NCBI GenBank assembly: GCA_028865375.1
Contig: JAGWKJ010000120.1
Span: forward strand, 1 to 7,161
DNA: 7,161 nucleotides
Reading direction: 5' to 3'
From: Hyphomicrobiales bacterium
Lineage (GTDB): Bacteria; Pseudomonadota; Alphaproteobacteria; Rhizobiales; Beijerinckiaceae
Shown here: piece by piece, positions 6,637 through 7,161 of the stretch
How the letters are laid out: every line of letters begins with the position of its first letter
Numbering within the stretch: the stretch's first letter is position 1
Notes under the pieces: model-generated
Seen by the model: only the letters and a program-made list of their open reading frames with translations
Database searches by the model: none
What the model was told of the DNA's origin: nothing
Position numbers and translations under genes: made by a program

Positions 6637-6690
6637 CTTCGCGACTCAGGGGCTGACTTCGGGGATGGGGCGTCGCTCCTGATCGCGAAG
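6637..6690 (+). promoter_or_regulatory. Long stem-loop in the presumed porin 5' leader
   Basis: CTTCGCGA (6637-6644) pairs perfectly with TCGCGAAG (6683-6690). After a single bulged C (6645), TCAGG (6646-6650) pairs with CCTGA (6678-6682). GGC (6651-6653) pairs with GCT (6675-6677, one G-U), and after a bulged T, GAC (6655-6657) pairs with GTC (6672-6674). That is 19 base pairs with two one-base bulges and a loop of about 14 bases rich in G. The structure ends 59 bases before the porin ATG. No T-tract follows, so it is not an ordinary intrinsic terminator. It may be a stabilising leader hairpin, a target for post-transcriptional control, or part of a small RNA; the sequence does not decide. 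Confidence 0.6.
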
Positions 6691-6709
6691 TGGAGATGGA
6701 GAGCAGGCC

Positions 6710-6724
6710 AAGAGGTCCGCTCTT
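6710..6724 (+). promoter_or_regulatory. Small hairpin just upstream of the porin ribosome binding site
   Basis: AAGAG (6710-6714) and CTCTT (6720-6724) form a perfect five-base-pair stem with a five-base loop, 15 bases before the GGAG at 6740-6743. Its 3' arm belongs to a TCTTCGC (6721-6727) that repeats the 5' arm of the large stem-loop (6636-6642). Confidence 0.35.
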
Positions 6725-6739
6725 CGCAATGAACGAACT

Positions 6740-6743
6740 GGAG
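6740..6743 (+). promoter_or_regulatory. Porin ribosome binding site
   Basis: GGAG lies six bases before the ATG at 6750. An alternative in-frame ATG at 6759 would be 15 bases away, so this site favours the 6750 start. Confidence 0.65.
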
Positions 6744-6749
6744 ACACCA

Positions 6750-7161
6750 ATGACGCTCATGAAGAGCCTGCTTTTGGGTTCCGCCGCGGCCTTCGCCGCG
6801 GCCGGCGCCGCGCAGGCGTCGGACCTTCTCCCCACGAAGAAGTCCGCGCCCGCCCAATACGTCAAGATCTGCACGATCGACGGCATGACCGGCTTCACGC
6901 TGCCGGGTTCGGACACCTGCCTGAAGATTTCTGGCCACGTCCACGTCGAACTCGGCCCGGTCGGATATAGCGACCAGTGGTCGCAGACCGGCACCTTCGG
7001 TGCGGAAAGCTACACCAAGAACGTCGCGAACGGCCGCAATAGCTTCGGCTGGTTCACCCGCGCGCGCATCCAGTTCGACGCTCGCTCGGCGACCGCTTAC
7101 GGCACGCTGCGCTCGTTCGCCTCGCTCGACTTCAAGCACACCAGCGACAATGGCGTGCCGG
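6750..7161 (+). CDS. Porin, Rhizobiales Porin_2/Omp2-like family, N-terminal part, 3' end outside window
   Basis: 137 codons are visible before the window ends. Residues 1-23 form a classical signal peptide: M-T-L-M-K, a hydrophobic Ala-rich core, then A-Q-A before S24, the likely signal peptidase I site. The mature start S-D-L-L-P-T-K-K and Y-V-K-I-C (37-41), then P-G-S-D-T-C-L-K-I-S-G (52-62), match the family pattern of two conserved cysteines (C41, C57), which may form a disulfide. The following sequence alternates polar and hydrophobic residues (G-H-V-H-V-E-L and A-R-I-Q-F-D-A-R), consistent with outer-membrane beta strands. S-F-G-W-F-T-R-A-R-I (98-107) and Y-G-T-L-R-S-F (117-123) are typical of these trimeric general porins. 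Members are about 350-500 residues, so less than half is seen. The first ATG is preferred on ribosome binding site spacing; M4 is the alternative and is closer to the usual M-K-S-L-L-L-G-S start. Confidence 0.92.
   Translation, partial: MTLMKSLLLGSAAAFAAAGAAQASDLLPTKKSAPAQYVKICTIDGMTGFTLPGSDTCLKISGHVHVELGPVGYSDQWSQTGTFGAESYTKNVANGRNSFGWFTRARIQFDARSATAYGTLRSFASLDFKHTSDNGVP

Larger units (their letters stand above)
6393..6749. other. Divergent intergenic region between rnd and the porin gene
   Basis: 357 bases with no convincing gene on either strand. The reading frames that cross it lack family motifs, and those extending into the porin are its antisense shadow. It must hold the rnd promoter (minus) and the porin promoter (plus), but I cannot find a convincing -35/-10 pair for either. 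A TTGTCA at 6537-6542 is one base from the -35 consensus but has no good -10 at 17-18 bases. The centre (about 6480-6600) is more A/T-rich than the flanking genes. Structured elements inside are listed separately. Confidence 0.8.

Noticed and set aside
6422..6682. An 86-codon plus-strand frame in the rnd-porin spacer, a possible small protein
   Set aside because: No ribosome binding site stands out, the composition is mixed, and it runs through the palindrome and the stem-loop, which better explain the sequence.
6552..7139. A 195-codon minus-strand frame across the porin start and its leader
   Set aside because: It covers the porin signal peptide and ribosome binding site in antisense and has no recognisable motif.
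1..7161. CRISPR array, tRNA, rRNA, insertion sequence, toxin-antitoxin or defence genes
   Set aside because: No repeat-spacer pattern, cloverleaf, transposase motif or matching small gene pair was seen on either strand.

Overview
The window is a high-GC, gene-dense piece of an alphaproteobacterial chromosome, most likely from the order Hyphomicrobiales (Rhizobiales). Three things point there: an Hda/HdaA-type DnaA regulator directly upstream of polyphosphate kinase, the strong G/C bias at third codon positions, and a Rhizobiales-type porin (Porin_2/Omp2-like family). Genus cannot be told from the sequence alone.

Layout. Bases 1-4950 form one tightly packed plus-strand operon: the C-terminal half of an AI-2E/PerM-family membrane protein (1-519, 5' end outside the window), the replication regulator hdaA (512-1225), polyphosphate kinase ppk1 (1218-3431) and exopolyphosphatase ppx (3424-4950). 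Each of the three internal junctions is an 8-base start/stop overlap, which points to translational coupling. Seven bases after ppx is a 101-codon reading frame (4958-5263). It reads like a collapsed PanB-like (ketopantoate hydroxymethyltransferase superfamily) gene that has lost its middle and its C-terminus. It runs tail-to-tail into rnd (ribonuclease D, 5226-6392, minus strand), overlapping it by 38 bases.

A 357-base divergent intergenic region (6393-6749) separates rnd from a porin gene that starts at 6750 and leaves the window at 7161. This spacer is the least ordinary part of the window. It holds a perfect Shine-Dalgarno and a hairpin in the rnd leader, a 22-base imperfect palindrome near its centre, and a long stem-loop (6637-6690) in the presumed porin leader. 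A smaller hairpin lies near the porin ribosome binding site.

How the genes fit together. PPK1 and PPX make and break inorganic polyphosphate. HdaA, with the DNA clamp, promotes hydrolysis of DnaA-bound ATP. Co-translation would link polyphosphate turnover to control of replication initiation; this is inference from gene order. RNase D (RNA 3' processing) and the porin (outer-membrane diffusion) are separate transcription units. I found no CRISPR array, tRNA, rRNA, insertion sequence or defence system, and nothing that clearly amounts to an undescribed biological system. The items most worth checking are the porin leader structure and the decayed PanB-like gene.
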